A stretch of DNA of 7,376 nt from JAUNSR01 sp036655755 (GTDB lineage Bacteria > Bacteroidota > Bacteroidia > Bacteroidales > JAUNSR01): contig JAVVPN010000116.1 in assembly GCA_036655755.1 (NCBI GenBank), positions 1-7,376 on the forward strand, read 5' to 3'. Every line of letters begins with the position of its first letter. Positions within the stretch are counted from its first letter, which is position 1. Made by a program: the position numbers and the translations under genes. The notes below the pieces were generated by a model. That model was not told the DNA's origin, did no database searches, and saw nothing but the letters and a program-made list of their open reading frames with translations. Shown piece by piece: positions 7,035-7,376 of this stretch.

Positions 7035-7376
7035 TTATTTTAAGTATTCGGTAATGCGGTTTACGATTCCCGATGAGCGGTTTACGCTGCGGGCAAAACA
7101 GAGATTGAAAGTATCGGGAGCAGATTGTACCAGCACCTTCTCTTTGGCACGGGTGACGGCCGTATAAAATAGTTCGCGCGAAAGAATCTTTTCGGCACTC
7201 GTTTTTTCGGGCAGAATTACGGCTACACGCGTAAACTCCGACCCCTGGCTTTTGTGGATGGTCATCGCGAAAACCGTTTCATGTTCGGGCAGCAACGAGG
7301 CCGGAATCTTTTTCACCTCGTTCGCATTACTCCCTTCGAAAAAGGCATACGGCACTTTTTGTCCTCGTTCTTCCAC
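7035..7376 (-). CDS. recD: RecBCD enzyme subunit RecD (exodeoxyribonuclease V alpha), C-terminal part only
   Basis: The reading frame is open to the right edge, so only the last 113 codons and the stop are present. RecD is the 5'-3' SF1B helicase that acts as the fast motor of RecBCD. The fragment has PASLLPEHETVFAMTIHKSQGSEF (residues 25-48 of the fragment), which is the UvrD_C_2 motif V block, and RELFYTAVTRAKEKVLV (67-83), which is motif VI with its arginine finger R76. Both are close to E. coli RecD (AMTVHKSQGSEF and RELVYTAVTRARRRL), and the short tail after motif VI is also similar. The GTG at the edge is an internal Val codon, not a start. Walker A and motifs I-IV lie outside the window. 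The gene ends 9 bases before recC, which indicates a shared transcript. RecD2 and other SF1B helicases share these motifs, but the position before recC and recB settles the call. Confidence 0.5.
   Translation of the reverse strand: MEERGQKVPYAFFEGSNANEVKKIPASLLPEHETVFAMTIHKSQGSEFTRVAVILPEKTSAEKILSRELFYTAVTRAKEKVLVQSAPDTFNLCFARSVNRSSGIVNRITEYLK

Noticed and set aside
7035..7376. Stand-alone 113-residue protein starting at GTG on the right edge
   Set aside because: The sequence is the C-terminal motif V-VI block of RecD, and the GTG is an internal codon of a frame that runs past the window.

Overview
The window carries the distal end of a chromosomal recBCD operon plus the beginning of an unrelated restriction-type gene. 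All genes read on the minus strand, so transcription runs from high to low coordinates. The order is recD (only its last 113 codons, entering from the right edge), recC (complete, 1008 codons), recB (complete, 1105 codons), a hairpin that probably ends the operon, about 280 bases of AT-rich non-coding DNA, and the first 112 codons of a DUF262/GmrSD-type gene that runs off the left edge.

The three Rec subunits together make exonuclease V. RecB is a 3'-5' SF1A helicase carrying the single nuclease domain, RecD is a 5'-3' SF1B helicase, and RecC is the clamp that splits the strands and, in Escherichia coli, reads Chi. RecB keeps every helicase motif and the full set of nuclease residues. RecC keeps its family blocks and shows no catalytic DxK in its nuclease-like C-terminal domain, as in E. 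coli. The visible part of RecD ends normally after motifs V and VI. The complex therefore looks functional. Gaps of 9 and 21 bases between the genes indicate one transcript, whose promoter lies beyond the right edge.

The organism is probably a member of the Bacteroidota. The reasons are the near-absence of Shine-Dalgarno sequences before the starts, A-rich leaders, AT-rich intergenic DNA beside genes of about 50% GC, and a RecBCD diverged and shorter than the proteobacterial one. This is inference, not proof.

The left 620 bases differ sharply in composition. By hand count, 361-600 is about 24% GC and the DUF262 fragment about 31%, against about 50% in sampled recB and recC rows. This fits a horizontally acquired, defence-type gene placed downstream of a housekeeping repair operon. 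I see no convincing new multi-gene system. The most interesting point is the junction of recBCD with a DUF262 gene whose C-terminal half lies outside the window.
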